The notes beneath the pieces were generated by a model, which did no database searches, had not been told where the DNA came from, and saw only the letters and a list, made by a program, of their open reading frames with translations. A stretch of DNA of 47,507 bases from Rhizonema sp. PD37 (GTDB lineage: Bacteria > Cyanobacteriota > Cyanobacteriia > Cyanobacteriales > Nostocaceae), in the NCBI GenBank assembly GCA_029379215.1, contig JAQYWO010000031.1, positions 1 to 47,507 on the forward strand, in the 5' to 3' direction. The number at the start of each line of letters is the position of its first letter. The first letter of the stretch is position 1. Made by a program: the position numbers and the translations under genes. Of this stretch, positions 1 to 9,345 are shown one piece after another.

Positions 1-465
1 GTATAGCAGTATCTTTTTTATTAAGTAAAACTTTACTTAGAGTTAATAGGAGCGTGTGAGAAATGCAGGTTATAGGTACACTCGGTGTGAAATGGTGTAC
101 CCCAAGTTTCTGCTGGATTACTCTTTCTCAATTGTTGCTGCCCCTAATCATCAGGAAAAACGCTTGATTAAAATAAAGTTTTCGTAAAGAGTTAGTTAAT
201 TTACGCGAAAGCTAACTATGCCGCCCAGTATAATAGTGCGGACGCCGCGACTTTGTAGTTGCTGCCCTCAAAGTACCAGTTCATCCTCTTTTATGACTCT
301 GGGAAAATAAAAATACTATATCTGTTCTGAACAAGAGAAATCAGTCTTTTTTTACGTCGAACATAGGTAGTATATGATATCGGAAATAAACTTATCATAC
401 CCTGCGGGAAGCCGCTGCGCGTCTAAAGAATTTTTTATTGCTTACAATCCAAGTATTTTTAATTT
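1..465. other. gene-free left edge
   Basis: No convincing coding frame, tRNA or rRNA is visible on either strand. The stretch lies downstream of the minus-strand cbiG-like gene. Near 400-425 it contains a short GC-rich segment of the kind that recurs between genes in filamentous cyanobacteria (cctgcgggaagccgctgcgc). No hairpin with a T-run that would clearly end the upstream operon was found. Confidence 0.5.
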
Positions 466-948
466 TTAACTCTGCAAGCGAGGTAGTTGTTGGGCAATTG
501 CTACCGTTACCGCACCTTTTTGATTCGAGATTGAGGAACGGAAAATTTGTTTGGGAACCAATAAATTTTGACACTGAGCGGCTCGCATTGCAGCCGCTTC
601 CGCAACGCTAAAAGTTCCCACTTCTTTTTCAATAGCTTTACTCGGGTTGGGGACGCAGACAGAACGAAGAATTTCCGAGGAGAAAGTTTTTATCACAAAA
701 TTACGTTCAAGGCAAAGTTCTATTAAACCAACTTCATCTATTTTCACGTCTATAGTCGCAATGCCTGCGATCGCACTTTCAGCTAGTTGATTTTCTCTAA
801 ACACGTGTTCAATGGCAGCCTCAAGCATCTGCCGAGAAACTCCTTTATTACAACCAATTCCCACCCATAAAAGCAGAGAATGAGGGGAGCAGAAAAATAA
901 TAACTCCTGACTCCTGACTCCAATCTCCTGACTTCTGTCTTTGATCAT
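466..948 (-). CDS. CbiG/CobE C-terminal-domain cobalamin biosynthesis protein
   Basis: Residues from about 28 to the end match the CbiG C-terminal (CobE-like) fold: a glycine-rich start WVGIGCNKGVS, then a helix and the diagnostic stretch IAGIATIDVKIDEVGL. CbiG opens the delta-lactone ring of cobalt-precorrin-5A in anaerobic B12 synthesis; the exact role of the stand-alone C-terminal domain is less clear. The ATG overlaps the stop of the upstream ankyrin gene by four bases (ATGA), which favours coupled translation. The first 25 or so residues (SQEIGVRSQE...) are encoded by a degenerate heptamer repeat at 904-938 and look like translated intergenic repeat, so the ancestral start may have been a GTG or CTG just before WVGIG. 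Family call is firm; the start is not. Confidence 0.8.
   Translation of the reverse strand: MIKDRSQEIGVRSQELLFFCSPHSLLLWVGIGCNKGVSRQMLEAAIEHVFRENQLAESAIAGIATIDVKIDEVGLIELCLERNFVIKTFSSEILRSVCVPNPSKAIEKEVGTFSVAEAAAMRAAQCQNLLVPKQIFRSSISNQKGAVTVAIAQQLPRLQS
904..938. repeat. degenerate heptamer tandem repeat (5 units)
   Basis: Five consecutive 7-mers on the plus strand: ctcctga, ctcctga, ctccaat, ctcctga, cttctgt. This resembles the short tandemly repeated heptamers (STRR) common between genes of Nostoc-type cyanobacteria. Here the array lies inside the open frame of the cbiG-like gene and encodes its unusual N-terminus. Confidence 0.7.
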
Positions 949-2228
949 TCTTTTTTTTGAGATGCCTTTAAAATTCTGACTACATTGGCATACCCGTTAA
1001 ACTCTGCTAGCATCATAGCTGTATAACCACCCGAGTTTTTCAAATTTATATTTGCCCCAGATTTCATCAACAATTGTACTATTTCGCTATAACCCCGCGA
1101 TGCAGCCCACATCAGAGCTGTTGCTCCTGCTGAGTCTTGTATATTTACGTTTGCCCCGTTTGCGAGCAACTGCTCTATCACATTTATGTGATTGTGTTCT
1201 GCGGCTTTAAATAAGGCAGTTTTTCCTTTTTCTCCTTGACTATTGACATCAGCGCCAGAATCGAGTAGTACTTTTACAATCTCTGTAGATCCCTGTATTG
1301 CAGCCAGTGCTAGAGGCGTCTCGCCCAAGTTTTTCTCATTCACATTAGATCCTTGTTGCAGCAATGCTTCGATAATTTGGCTGTGTCCTTGCAACGCTGC
1401 CACAAGAATAGGTGTATCGCCTAAGTTGTTTCTGATTTGTACATCCGCACCATGCTTTAGTAAAACTTGCACTACATCGTCATAGCCTTCGACAACAGCA
1501 AGATGCAAAGCCGTCTCACCATCTTTATCTTGAATGTTGACATCAGCACCGCGAGCGAGTAAAGCGGAAGCGATCGCACTATGTCCGGCTGCTGTTACCG
1601 CTGATAGAGCTGTTCCACCATCTCTGTTTTGAATATTGACATCAGCCCCTGCCGCTAACAATGCTTCAATCACTTCGACATGTCCCAAGTCTGCCGCTAC
1701 CATCAATGCGGTTTCACCTTCTTCATCTTGGGTGTTGACATCTGCACCAGCTTGTATTAATTCTTGTACAATAATTGTCTCTCCGAAGCGTACTGCTAGT
1801 TTTAAGGCAGTATCATCATCTTCATCTTTTACACTTACTTTAGCATCTTCAGCAAGTAAGAGCCGCACTATATCGACATAGCCTTTCACAACGGCTGCCA
1901 TTAACGCTGTACTACCATCTTCATTAATAGCATTGACATCAGCACCATTTTGTAGTAGTAACTTTATAGTGTCAAGTTGACGAGCACTAACTGCCAACAT
2001 CAAAGCTGTCAAACCATACCGTTTTCTAGATAAGTTGATATTTGCCCCAGCATTGAGGAGCGATCGCACAACTTCAGTGTAACCTGAATTGGCAGCGAAC
2101 ATTAATGCCGTGGTGCCACTGGGATCGCTTATGTCTACCTTTGCACCTGAGGTAATCAGTGCTTGCACTTGCGCTCTATCGCCATTTCTAGCTGCCACCA
2201 GCAATAAGAGATCGTTATTTTTAGCCAT
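945..2228 (-). CDS. ankyrin-repeat protein, about 13 repeats
   Basis: The 427-residue protein is almost entirely ankyrin repeats. About 13 copies of the helix-turn-helix unit can be counted from the recurring T-A-L-M-x-A and L-L-x-x-G-A-D-V-N motifs, starting near residue 5 and running to the C-terminus. No signal peptide, membrane segment or enzymatic domain is visible, so it is probably a cytoplasmic protein-binding scaffold. Its partner cannot be read from the sequence. The stop codon overlaps the start of the cbiG-like gene, so the two are probably co-transcribed; whether they are linked in function is unknown. Repeats 6 to 8 are very regular, suggesting recent internal duplication. Antisense frames at 1243-1485 and 1636-1881 are shadows of these repeats. 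Confidence 0.93.
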   Translation of the reverse strand: MAKNNDLLLLVAARNGDRAQVQALITSGAKVDISDPSGTTALMFAANSGYTEVVRSLLNAGANINLSRKRYGLTALMLAVSARQLDTIKLLLQNGADVNAINEDGSTALMAAVVKGYVDIVRLLLAEDAKVSVKDEDDDTALKLAVRFGETIIVQELIQAGADVNTQDEEGETALMVAADLGHVEVIEALLAAGADVNIQNRDGGTALSAVTAAGHSAIASALLARGADVNIQDKDGETALHLAVVEGYDDVVQVLLKHGADVQIRNNLGDTPILVAALQGHSQIIEALLQQGSNVNEKNLGETPLALAAIQGSTEIVKVLLDSGADVNSQGEKGKTALFKAAEHNHINVIEQLLANGANVNIQDSAGATALMWAASRGYSEIVQLLMKSGANINLKNSGGYTAMMLAEFNGYANVVRILKASQKKE

Positions 2229-2434
2229 TTGTCAGTTATGAGTTGTTGATTGTTAGTTGTCAGAAAGGTAATACTAACCGCTTTCTGGGCGGGGTTTGTG
2301 GATGTTGTCATTTCTGCTTACAAGTTATCCAAATTAAACCATGACCCACTAACCACTTTTCATCTTCTCATCTCCCCAATCACAATTAGAGTTATGCTAA
2401 TTTTTATGAAGAATTTATGACAGGGGACAATCGT

Positions 2435-2905
2435 ATGAATTTAGAGCTTTCACCATCGGTTAAATACTGGTCAAACTTCTTTCACCCGATCTTGATGTGG
2501 GTGTTATTGTTCGCCTCTGTTTATGCAGCTTATCTAGGGCTGCAAGTACAGCGGACTAGAAATGCTAAAGGCGAAGAAAAGAAAGAACTGGTTAAAGGGA
2601 GATATAACGTCAGACACTTCCAAATCGGTTCAATAATTTTGGCTTTGATGGTATCAGGCGCTGTTGGTGCTATGGCTGTCACCTATATTAATAATGGTAA
2701 GTTGTTCTTTGGACCTCACCTGCTTGTAGGACTTGGCATGACAAGTTTGATTGGTTTTTCTGCGTCTTTATCTCCTTTTATGCAGAAAGGAGCAAATTGG
2801 GCACGTGTAACTCATATTTTGTTGAATTTTGCACTTTTAGGACTTTTTGCTTGGCAAGCTTTTTCTGGTGTCCAGATTATCCAAAGAATTCTTACTCAGG
2901 CATAG
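2435..2905 (+). CDS. DUF4079 family membrane protein
   Basis: From the chosen start the protein is 156 residues with four hydrophobic stretches: about 12-34, 62-84, 91-112 and 127-147 (IGSIILALMVSGAVGAMAV is the second). The pattern, and the positively charged loop with GRYNVRHFQIGS, match DUF4079, a family known mainly from cyanobacteria and plastid-bearing organisms and without a firm function. An ATG 18 bases upstream is in frame, but the one at 2435 has GGGGA seven bases before it and gives the usual N-terminus. It stands alone: its upstream neighbour is divergent and its downstream neighbour convergent. Confidence 0.85.
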   Translation: MNLELSPSVKYWSNFFHPILMWVLLFASVYAAYLGLQVQRTRNAKGEEKKELVKGRYNVRHFQIGSIILALMVSGAVGAMAVTYINNGKLFFGPHLLVGLGMTSLIGFSASLSPFMQKGANWARVTHILLNFALLGLFAWQAFSGVQIIQRILTQA

Positions 2906-2976
2906 CTATTAGCTAATAGCCTAAGTTGTTAGTTATGTTGAAGCGCGATCATTATTAAGTAGTTGAGTCATAAAAT

Positions 2977-3003
2977 CCCCTCCATACAGAAAGCTTGGAG
3001 GGG
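2977..3003. terminator. possible bidirectional terminator hairpin
   Basis: An 8-bp perfect stem (cccctcca / tggagggg) with an 11-nt loop lies between two convergent genes, the DUF4079 gene and the receiver-kinase gene. On the minus strand it is followed by ATTTTA; on the plus strand by TTGTTAA. The U-tract is poor on both sides, so it is a weak candidate. Confidence 0.45.
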
Positions 3004-3063
3004 TTGTTAAATAATCAATTTAAAATAATAAAAAATAATAGTTTAAGTCAACAGAAGTTTAGT

Positions 3064-4167
3064 TTAAAGAGAAGAATTAACCTCAGGTATGGTAACCAAT
3101 ACCGTTGTTTGCTCACCGAGTATGCTTTCAATGAATAGTTTTCCAGCATGTAATTTAGCTAGTCGGATCGCTATAATCAATCCTAAACCACTTCCTTGCT
3201 GTTCGTAGAGTTTCCGCTCAAATTGCTGATAAGCTCCGACTTCGGTCACTTGTCGGGTACTCATGCCTCGTCCCTTGTCGGCAATAGACAGGATGAAAAA
3301 ATTGTGTTCTCGCACACTGCTAACCGTCACAGGTGTGCCAGCACTGGAAAATTTGAAAGCATTGTCCAGCAGTTCTTCAACTAGTTTCTTGAGATATCTT
3401 GTGGAAATCTGTATGCTAGCATCAAGGAGTTCTAGCTGTAGATCAGCTTCTCGGTCAGCGGCGCGAGCTTGCAAAATTGCTTGTTCGGCAATGATGGACT
3501 TAGCTGAGTGAGTTTGATAATTCCGAAAAGAGGCAACTCGCTTACTATCTGTTGCCGCCAGTTCCAATTCAGCATAGACTAAAAAATTTTGAATAAGCCG
3601 ATGCAAGCGTTTTCCTGAAGTCCGGATGTCTTGTAGCATTTCTAAGCTCTCGGTGGATGATAGCGAACTGTATTCAGCAATCATGAGCTCGGAAAGACCG
3701 ATAATTCCATTTAGAGGAGTCCGAAGTTCGTGAGGTAGTGATAGGGTAATACTACAGCGTAGTTCATTGAGTTTTTGTGCTTGTTGGTTCTCAATAACAG
3801 CTTGTTTTTCTAATCTTGTCGCGATCGCCTGTAGCAGTTCTTTAGAGCGAAATGGCTTTGTGAGATAGTCATCGGCTCCTAGAGACATCCCTGCCCGCAA
3901 ATCTACTTGATCAGCTTTGGCAGTGAGAAAAATGAAAGGAGTTGTGGCGGTGAGTGGATTTTGGCGCAAAGTTTTGAGGACTTCGTAACCATCAAGTTCG
4001 GGCATCATCACATCACAAATAATCAAATCGGGAAGATGGGAAAGCGCCATTTCCACACCTATTGTTCCGTTCTCAGCGGCGATCGCGTCAAAATCCTGAG
4101 CCTTCAAGAGGTCTAAAATATTGGCTCTGATGGCTGCCTCGTCTTCAACGATCAAAAGCTTTTTCAT
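3064..4167 (-). CDS. response regulator-histidine kinase hybrid (REC-HisKA-HATPase)
   Basis: Residues 1-120 are a receiver domain with the acidic pair near 8-9, phospho-acceptor Asp52 (ICDVMMPELDG), and Lys104 in YLTKPF. A short linker leads to a HisKA domain with His146 in SLPHELRTPLNGI, then an HATPase domain (about 250-362) with N-box LVEELLDNAFKF, G1 box ADKGRGM and G2 box GSGLGL. No DNA-binding output and no membrane segment are present, so it is a cytoplasmic phosphorelay component. It starts 16 nt after the stop of the upstream sensor kinase on the same strand, and the sensor kinase is the obvious candidate to phosphorylate Asp52. The receiver-first, kinase-second order is common in cyanobacterial hybrids. 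All catalytic residues looked for are intact. Confidence 0.92.
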   Translation of the reverse strand: MKKLLIVEDEAAIRANILDLLKAQDFDAIAAENGTIGVEMALSHLPDLIICDVMMPELDGYEVLKTLRQNPLTATTPFIFLTAKADQVDLRAGMSLGADDYLTKPFRSKELLQAIATRLEKQAVIENQQAQKLNELRCSITLSLPHELRTPLNGIIGLSELMIAEYSSLSSTESLEMLQDIRTSGKRLHRLIQNFLVYAELELAATDSKRVASFRNYQTHSAKSIIAEQAILQARAADREADLQLELLDASIQISTRYLKKLVEELLDNAFKFSSAGTPVTVSSVREHNFFILSIADKGRGMSTRQVTEVGAYQQFERKLYEQQGSGLGLIIAIRLAKLHAGKLFIESILGEQTTVLVTIPEVNSSL

Positions 4168-4183
4168 TCATTTTCCTCAGCTA

Positions 4184-6610
4184 TTAGTTCAAGGGGTGTG
4201 TAACGTCGCTTGAAAAATGCAGTGGCAGTGTGACGGTAAAGACTGTACCGACACCAACTTCACTCTTGACTGTAATTTGACCCCCATGCGAGTCCACAGA
4301 TTTTTTAACAATTGCCATCCCCAGCCCTGTTCCGGGAATAGTCCCCACATTTTTAGCTCGATGAAAAGGCTCAAACAATCGTTGTAGATCTTCTGGTGGA
4401 ATTCCAATCCCAGAATCCTCAACTTTAAAAATTACCTCTTCGTTTTGATAAGCTACTGTCACCTGGATAATGCTGTCTGTGGGTGAATACTTAATCGCAT
4501 TCGAGAGCAAATTCGATAAGATTGGGCGCAAAAGTTTTTCATCTATGCAAGTTGTGGTGCATTCGCCTTCTTCGACAAATACGATCATGTGCTTGCTGCC
4601 CGATCCCAGTTGTATTTCCTCCACCAAATCATTACAGAACTTAGATAAATTCAGTGGGGAAGGCTGACACTCTAGTTTTCCGGCTTCTGCTTTGCCCAGC
4701 AATAGTACATCATTTAAGAGATTGGTTATCTGTTCCCCCGAGACTTGAATGCGTTGGAGATGTTCAACTTTTTTCTCCTCACTCCAGTTGTGACCGTAAT
4801 CTTTGAGCAATTCGGCAGATAATAGAATTGTGGTGAGCGGGGTGCGAAACTCGTGAGAAGTCATGGTGATGAAGCGGGATTTGAGTTCCGATAGTTCTTT
4901 TTCCTGTTTTAAAGCATTGCTTGTGTCTTCCTCTATCAGCTTGCGCTGAGTGATGTCACGCACAATTGCCATCACTTCATTTGATTCACTAAGCACCAAC
5001 CGAGCTTCCCAATAAGTGATGTTGTTCGACTGAGGCAATTGAAACTCATAGACTTGAAGTTCACCTGTTTGCAAGGCTTTTTCAATCAGTTGGAGAACTG
5101 TTAAGGCAATATCTTTAGGTAAAGCCTCAGTAATGTTTTTCCCCAGATATTCTCTGGCTTGAAACAAAATCTCACTTTCTTTTGGGACTTTGTAATTCAC
5201 CAAAATACCATCTCGGCTAAGACGAAACATTAAATCGGGAATTGCGTTGAGAAGAGCGCGGTTGGTAGCGAGACTACTGAGCAATGCTTCTTCAGATCGT
5301 TTTCGCTCCGTGATATCCGTATGAACACCTACCCACTCTCGGATATTTGAGTCATTGTCCCACACAGGTACAGCACGTACACCCATATACTTATACTCCC
5401 CGTCATCACGTCGCAGGCGATGTTCGACTTCATATAAGATGCCGTTAGTAATAGACTGAGACCATGCCTGTGCTGTATGAGATCGATCTGAGGGGTGGAT
5501 AGCGTTGAGCCACCCCCACCCCCTAAACTCATTGATGGTTTGTCCGGTGAACGCGCTCCAACTCGGCTGTTCAGTAATAAATTCTCCCTCTGCCGAGGTA
5601 TCCCAAATTATTTGGGAGGTGGCTTCAACTAGTGAACGATAACGCTCCTCACTTCTTCTGAGCGCTGTCTCAGCAGCTTGACGTTCAGCAATCTCACCTG
5701 CAAGTTGTTGATTAGATGCGCTTAAAGCTACCGTCCTTTCCAAGACGCGAATTTCTAACTCCTCATTGAGATGAAGCAGAACGGTTTCTACTTGTTTACG
5801 TTCTGTGATGTCTTCTACGGTACTCAATAGACCCACTACATTCCCTTTGATATTATGGAGTGGGATTTTGTTGATATCTTTCCAGTTTTGTTTACCGTCT
5901 GCTGAGAGTAAAGATTCAATGATATGATATTGTGGAATATCTGTGGCTATCACACCAGCATCATACTCCCGAAAGCACTCTGCTGCTTCAGAACCCCATG
6001 GTAAATTCTCATCTGTCTTACCCACGATTTCCAAGGAATTTTCCAAGCCAGCCGCGTGTGCAAAGCTCCGATTACAACCCAGGTAAATCGAATTTATATC
6101 TTTCCAAAAGATGAATTGGGGAATGTTGTCGATCACTAGCTGGAGCATCTGTTCGGAGGAGCGAAGTTTTTCCTCAATACTGCGGCGCTCAAGCACTTCG
6201 GCTAACAGTTGGTAGTTTGTAGCTTCTAGTTGTTCAAGAGAAGGTAATATTAATGCTTGGGGAATAATTGGCATTAAGGAGATCGCTGTACACACAGAAA
6301 TAAAAGCGCTTAAGGCTTTAAGGAAACCGAACAACCAGTCATTCGGGTGCCAGAGTGCCCACACATCCATAATGTGAGTGGTGCCACAAGCGATGGTGAA
6401 AGCGCTAAATAGTAAAAGTACTTTGGCATAGAGTAAATCTCGTCGTTTTTGAACAAAACGAACGAGCATGAGAGGAATGGAATAGTAGGCGATCGCACTT
6501 AGAGAATCGGAGATAATATGCAGCCATATCAACCCAGGCTTCCAGAGGTAGCAATGTCCATCTGGAATAAATGAACTTGACATCAAAACGCTTGATAAAA
6601 ATTCCAGCAT
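4184..6610 (-). CDS. ethylene-receptor-like sensor histidine kinase with three PAS domains
   Basis: Residues 1-115 are hydrophobic and resemble the ethylene-binding domain of plant ETR1: [17 protein letters not shown] followed by [15 protein letters not shown]. Asp35, Tyr42, Pro46, Cys75 and His79 align by eye with ETR1 Asp25, Tyr32, Pro36 and the Cu(I) ligands Cys65 and His69. The position of ETR1 Ile62 is Thr72. Three PAS domains follow (about 155-272, 322-445, 448-560), with a coiled coil after the first (about 275-320), then HisKA with His586 (SHEFRTP) and HATPase with Asn704, DSGIGI (732-737) and GTGLGM (760-765). It lies in the inner membrane with a cytoplasmic kinase. The cyanobacterial ethylene/light receptor Slr1212 also carries a bilin-binding GAF domain; none is visible here. 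It is the first gene of a pair with the receiver-kinase hybrid. That it senses ethylene is inference. Confidence 0.9.
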   Translation of the reverse strand: MLEFLSSVLMSSSFIPDGHCYLWKPGLIWLHIISDSLSAIAYYSIPLMLVRFVQKRRDLLYAKVLLLFSAFTIACGTTHIMDVWALWHPNDWLFGFLKALSAFISVCTAISLMPIIPQALILPSLEQLEATNYQLLAEVLERRSIEEKLRSSEQMLQLVIDNIPQFIFWKDINSIYLGCNRSFAHAAGLENSLEIVGKTDENLPWGSEAAECFREYDAGVIATDIPQYHIIESLLSADGKQNWKDINKIPLHNIKGNVVGLLSTVEDITERKQVETVLLHLNEELEIRVLERTVALSASNQQLAGEIAERQAAETALRRSEERYRSLVEATSQIIWDTSAEGEFITEQPSWSAFTGQTINEFRGWGWLNAIHPSDRSHTAQAWSQSITNGILYEVEHRLRRDDGEYKYMGVRAVPVWDNDSNIREWVGVHTDITERKRSEEALLSSLATNRALLNAIPDLMFRLSRDGILVNYKVPKESEILFQAREYLGKNITEALPKDIALTVLQLIEKALQTGELQVYEFQLPQSNNITYWEARLVLSESNEVMAIVRDITQRKLIEEDTSNALKQEKELSELKSRFITMTSHEFRTPLTTILLSAELLKDYGHNWSEEKKVEHLQRIQVSGEQITNLLNDVLLLGKAEAGKLECQPSPLNLSKFCNDLVEEIQLGSGSKHMIVFVEEGECTTTCIDEKLLRPILSNLLSNAIKYSPTDSIIQVTVAYQNEEVIFKVEDSGIGIPPEDLQRLFEPFHRAKNVGTIPGTGLGMAIVKKSVDSHGGQITVKSEVGVGTVFTVTLPLHFSSDVTHPLN

Positions 6611-7363
6611 TAATTTTCCTAAACTCGTTTGTGCAAATCAGTTAAGTGCCGTCCCTCAACGAGTTGTCTAACGCAGCATACACCTTAAATCGCAGGCGTA
6701 TTTGAGCTTACGTATTATCGTGCAGAAATTCCATTATTGTGTTGCAAAAACTGACGGCGTGGTAAAAGTTTAAATATTGAGTCGTTGATAAATCCAGGAC
6801 TTTATAGCAATCCTAGATGAAATAAGACGAATTGGTACTTTTGTTTATTTATACCTTGATGATTATATGTACGGTACTTCTTTTTTAGCCCTAATTTCAG
6901 TTAGAAACAATATTGAATTTACGTAAAAAAAATCATAAATAATATACTAAGTTAGTAAAAACACGTAATTCGTTCGAGAAAAATAGTTGCAAATTATAGT
7001 AATTAACTCTCTCATAAAACATAGATCAGACCCAAGCTTGCCCCCTTATGTCACAATCGGTTTTCACGTGCTATTAAGTATTAAAAAAATATTTTATACT
7101 AGATAACGCTTAAGTGTTGAGATAAATTGTCTGATACGATGTATGCATTTTTAGCGTCTTAACTTTTGATTTTGCTATAGATGAGAGTTTTCCGTCCACC
7201 TAAGGGGCGAAGGAACCTTTGGCGCTACAAGTCGGAAACCACCATTATCCCTTTATACACAAGACATCCAATTTGTATAGTGCGTAAGTCATAAAATATG
7301 AGCCTATTTTGTCTGGCGATAACTATAGCAGTTCTTGTTTGGATGAAATACACTGTAGGGGCG

Positions 7364-7445
7364 ATCTTCGTAGCGTAAAGCCTACGGCATAGCTTCGCTT
7401 AGAGCGAGTCTTCTCCCAAGGGGAGACGCTACGCGAACGAGCGTC
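7364..7445. repeat. GC-rich cyanobacterial palindromic repeat
   Basis: The stretch has nested inverted segments: ttcgtagcgt near the left end pairs with acgctacgcgaa near the right end, and tctccc / ggggaga forms an inner hairpin. Its composition (much GC, many CTACG and GCTTCG words) differs from the AT-rich flanks. Similar modular elements are scattered in Nostocales genomes. It is not coding on either strand. Confidence 0.55.
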
Positions 7446-7577
7446 ACGGCTGTTCTCCCTCTCAAAATATTGTGGTTAAACCAATTGAGAAGCGCGATAA
7501 TCTCAAATATTCGTACCTCTAAAATTTTTAGTGTAACAATGCGCGAGTGCGCGTGGGTGGGTTATTTTAAGTAAAAA

Positions 7578-7602
7578 AACGTGGCGTTTTTATCGCCACG
7601 TT
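7578..7602 (-). terminator. rho-independent terminator
   Basis: A perfect 9-bp stem (aacgtggcg / cgccacgtt) with a 7-nt loop. Read on the minus strand the hairpin is followed directly by a run of T residues. It lies about 218 nt past the stop of the DUF1997 gene, which it probably terminates. Confidence 0.75.
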
Positions 7603-7691
7603 ACGGTAGACTATTACCCTAAAGCATGAAACAAAGTCTTATACCGAATATTCTAAATCTTGAAATCAAACCATAACCTTCGTAAAACTAC

Positions 7692-7737
7692 GGATTTTCT
7701 TTTACTGGTTGCTTCGGCTGTTAGTAAAAGAAAATCC
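7692..7737. repeat. perfect 15-bp inverted repeat, 16-nt loop
   Basis: The left arm 7692-7706 (ggattttcttttact) is exactly complementary to the right arm 7723-7737; the loop is 16 nt. It lies in the 3' region of the DUF1997 gene, between the stop codon and the terminator at 7578. It has no U-tract, so it could be an RNA-stabilising or processing hairpin, or a small mobile-repeat remnant. Confidence 0.7.
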
Positions 7738-7819
7738 TAAGTCGAATAAACTCTATTAAATTCCCGTACCTTTAGCTCGGGGAGAGTCAATGCTGCGTTT
7801 CCATCCCAAATATTATTCG

Positions 7820-8506
7820 TTAACTAGCTGAGCGCTTTTTCTGAGGATTACCAGGAAAAGGTAAGCCCACAGATACATGAAAATCTTCTTGTACTTTATA
7901 AGTTAAGCGACGGGAGACTTGGCGAACGATTTGGTTGAGTAAGCGCTCGCCTGTTGATTGAATTAAAGATTTGGGCAATCGGTGAATAAACTTGGGAAAA
8001 TGAATGTGAACTGCCAGATTTAATTCCCATTCCACTCGTGTCATCTCACTCTGAGTGTGGGGATTGTCGTTGATTGGGTTTTCTACCAATTGTAGCAATG
8101 AGTGAAAGTCTACATCATACCCAGGAGCTTGGTAACCGGGAATGGGGATAGTACGAATGTGATAAATACTTTCTTTTGGAGGCAAAAGTTCCAAACCAAT
8201 TTTCGGTTCTACATCATAACCGAAAGAACCAAAGCGACCAATTGTGAGAGCATAGCCATTCTGCCCCAAAAGTTCCACCTTCATGGGTTCAGCGCAGCGG
8301 GAAAACCATGAAGCGTGGTTGTTGAGATACTCAGCAACAGTTTTTGCCGGAGCAGACATTTCCATAAAGTCGCTATAACAACCGTGAAATTTTGAAATTG
8401 TCCCAATTGCTTCGTCACGGTTGTCTTCAGTTTCTTTAATACTTGCTACAGACAAAACAGTATCTGTAGTTTCAAGCTTTTGATATTCCTGGTTTTGAGA
8501 AAGCAT
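7820..8506 (-). CDS. DUF1997 domain-containing protein
   Basis: The 228-residue soluble protein has no signal peptide or membrane helix. Residues from about 38 onward match DUF1997, a family seen in cyanobacteria and plants: a phrase around FMEMSAPAKTVAEYLNNH, the segment LTIGRFGSFGYDVEPKIGLEL, and a basic C-terminal part with LLNQIVRQVSRRLTYKVQEDFH. The fold is probably a START-like lipid or hydrophobic-ligand cup, but that is inference. The first 37 residues are low-conservation and acidic. It is a single-gene unit, divergent from the SDR gene, with a good terminator downstream. Confidence 0.75.
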   Translation of the reverse strand: MLSQNQEYQKLETTDTVLSVASIKETEDNRDEAIGTISKFHGCYSDFMEMSAPAKTVAEYLNNHASWFSRCAEPMKVELLGQNGYALTIGRFGSFGYDVEPKIGLELLPPKESIYHIRTIPIPGYQAPGYDVDFHSLLQLVENPINDNPHTQSEMTRVEWELNLAVHIHFPKFIHRLPKSLIQSTGERLLNQIVRQVSRRLTYKVQEDFHVSVGLPFPGNPQKKRSAS

Positions 8507-8685
8507 AATGGATTTTTATATTGCAAACGCGTCTACCTAAATTAATCATTCCCGTCTTAGGTGCAACTTTTCGCACTAAATCACCATTTTGACCTAAACC
8601 TCAAGAATCTGTCATAAAGTTCATCAAATCTCTACAATAGAGAACTGAAAAAAGAGTTAGGAGTTCCGCAGAAGAGGATAAATTT

Positions 8686-9345
8686 ATGAAAGCATTCGTA
8701 GTCGGGGCAACAGGTGAGACAGGTCGCCGGATCGTGCAAGAACTGATGGCGCGGAATATTCCTGTTCGAGCAGGAGTGCGGGATATCGAGACAGCAAGAA
8801 GTATCTTGCCCACTGGTGTCGATTTAGTGAAAACTGACGTATTAGAACCACAGAGCCTGAGTGTTGCATTGGGAGACAGCACTGTAGTTCTTTGTGCGAC
8901 TGGAGCAAAACCGAGTTTTGACCCGACAGGACCGTATAAAGTCGATTATGAAGGAACTAAAAATCTGGTAAATGCTTGTCGGCAAAAAGGAATTGAGCAT
9001 TTTGTCCTCGTTTCTTCTTTGTGTACTTCCCAGTGGTTCCACCCACTCAACTTGTTCTGGCTAATTTTAGTCTGGAAAAAGCAAGCGGAGGAGTACATCC
9101 AGACCAGCGGTCTTACCTATACAATTGTGCGACCGGGCGGATTAAAAAATGAAGATAACACCGATTCAATTATAATGCAGGCTGCAGATACATTGTTTGA
9201 TGGTAGCATTCCCCGGCAAAAAGTTGCTCAAGTTTGTGTAGAATCACTTTTTGAGCCAGCTGCACGAAATAAAATTGTGGAAATTATTGCCAAAGCAGAC
9301 ATACCTTCTAAAAGTTTTAGAGAACTTTTTGCCAATGTTGCGTGA
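8686..9345 (+). CDS. atypical SDR, NAD(P)H-binding protein
   Basis: The 219-residue protein begins with a Rossmann dinucleotide-binding motif (MKAFVVGATGETGRRI), followed by RAGVRD, a usual position for NADP-contacting arginines. FVLVSSL and YTIVRPGGL are landmarks of the NAD(P)-binding atypical SDR group that includes plant Tic62-like proteins. The usual catalytic YxxxK is not evident, so it may be a redox sensor or chaperone-like binder rather than a dehydrogenase. A ribosome-binding site (agaagagg) precedes the ATG. Length is normal for the group. Two copies of a palindromic repeat follow the gene and may end transcription. Confidence 0.85.
   Translation: MKAFVVGATGETGRRIVQELMARNIPVRAGVRDIETARSILPTGVDLVKTDVLEPQSLSVALGDSTVVLCATGAKPSFDPTGPYKVDYEGTKNLVNACRQKGIEHFVLVSSLCTSQWFHPLNLFWLILVWKKQAEEYIQTSGLTYTIVRPGGLKNEDNTDSIIMQAADTLFDGSIPRQKVAQVCVESLFEPAARNKIVEIIAKADIPSKSFRELFANVA

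Larger units (their letters stand above)
6611..7819. other. 1.2-kb gene-free region with repeats and hairpins
   Basis: No reading frame with protein-like composition is visible. The left half (6611-7190) is AT-rich and probably holds the promoter of the minus-strand sensor kinase. The right half contains a GC-rich palindromic repeat (7364-7445), a good minus-strand terminator (7578-7602) and a perfect 15-bp hairpin (7692-7737). The motif gcgcgtgggtggg at about 7549-7561 recurs at about 46795-46805. Confidence 0.5.

Noticed and set aside
1243..1881. plus-strand frames opposite the ankyrin gene
   Set aside because: Regular antisense shadows of the repeated ankyrin codons.
8601..9042. minus-strand frames overlapping the SDR gene
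   Set aside because: Antisense to a clear Rossmann-fold gene; no start signals.
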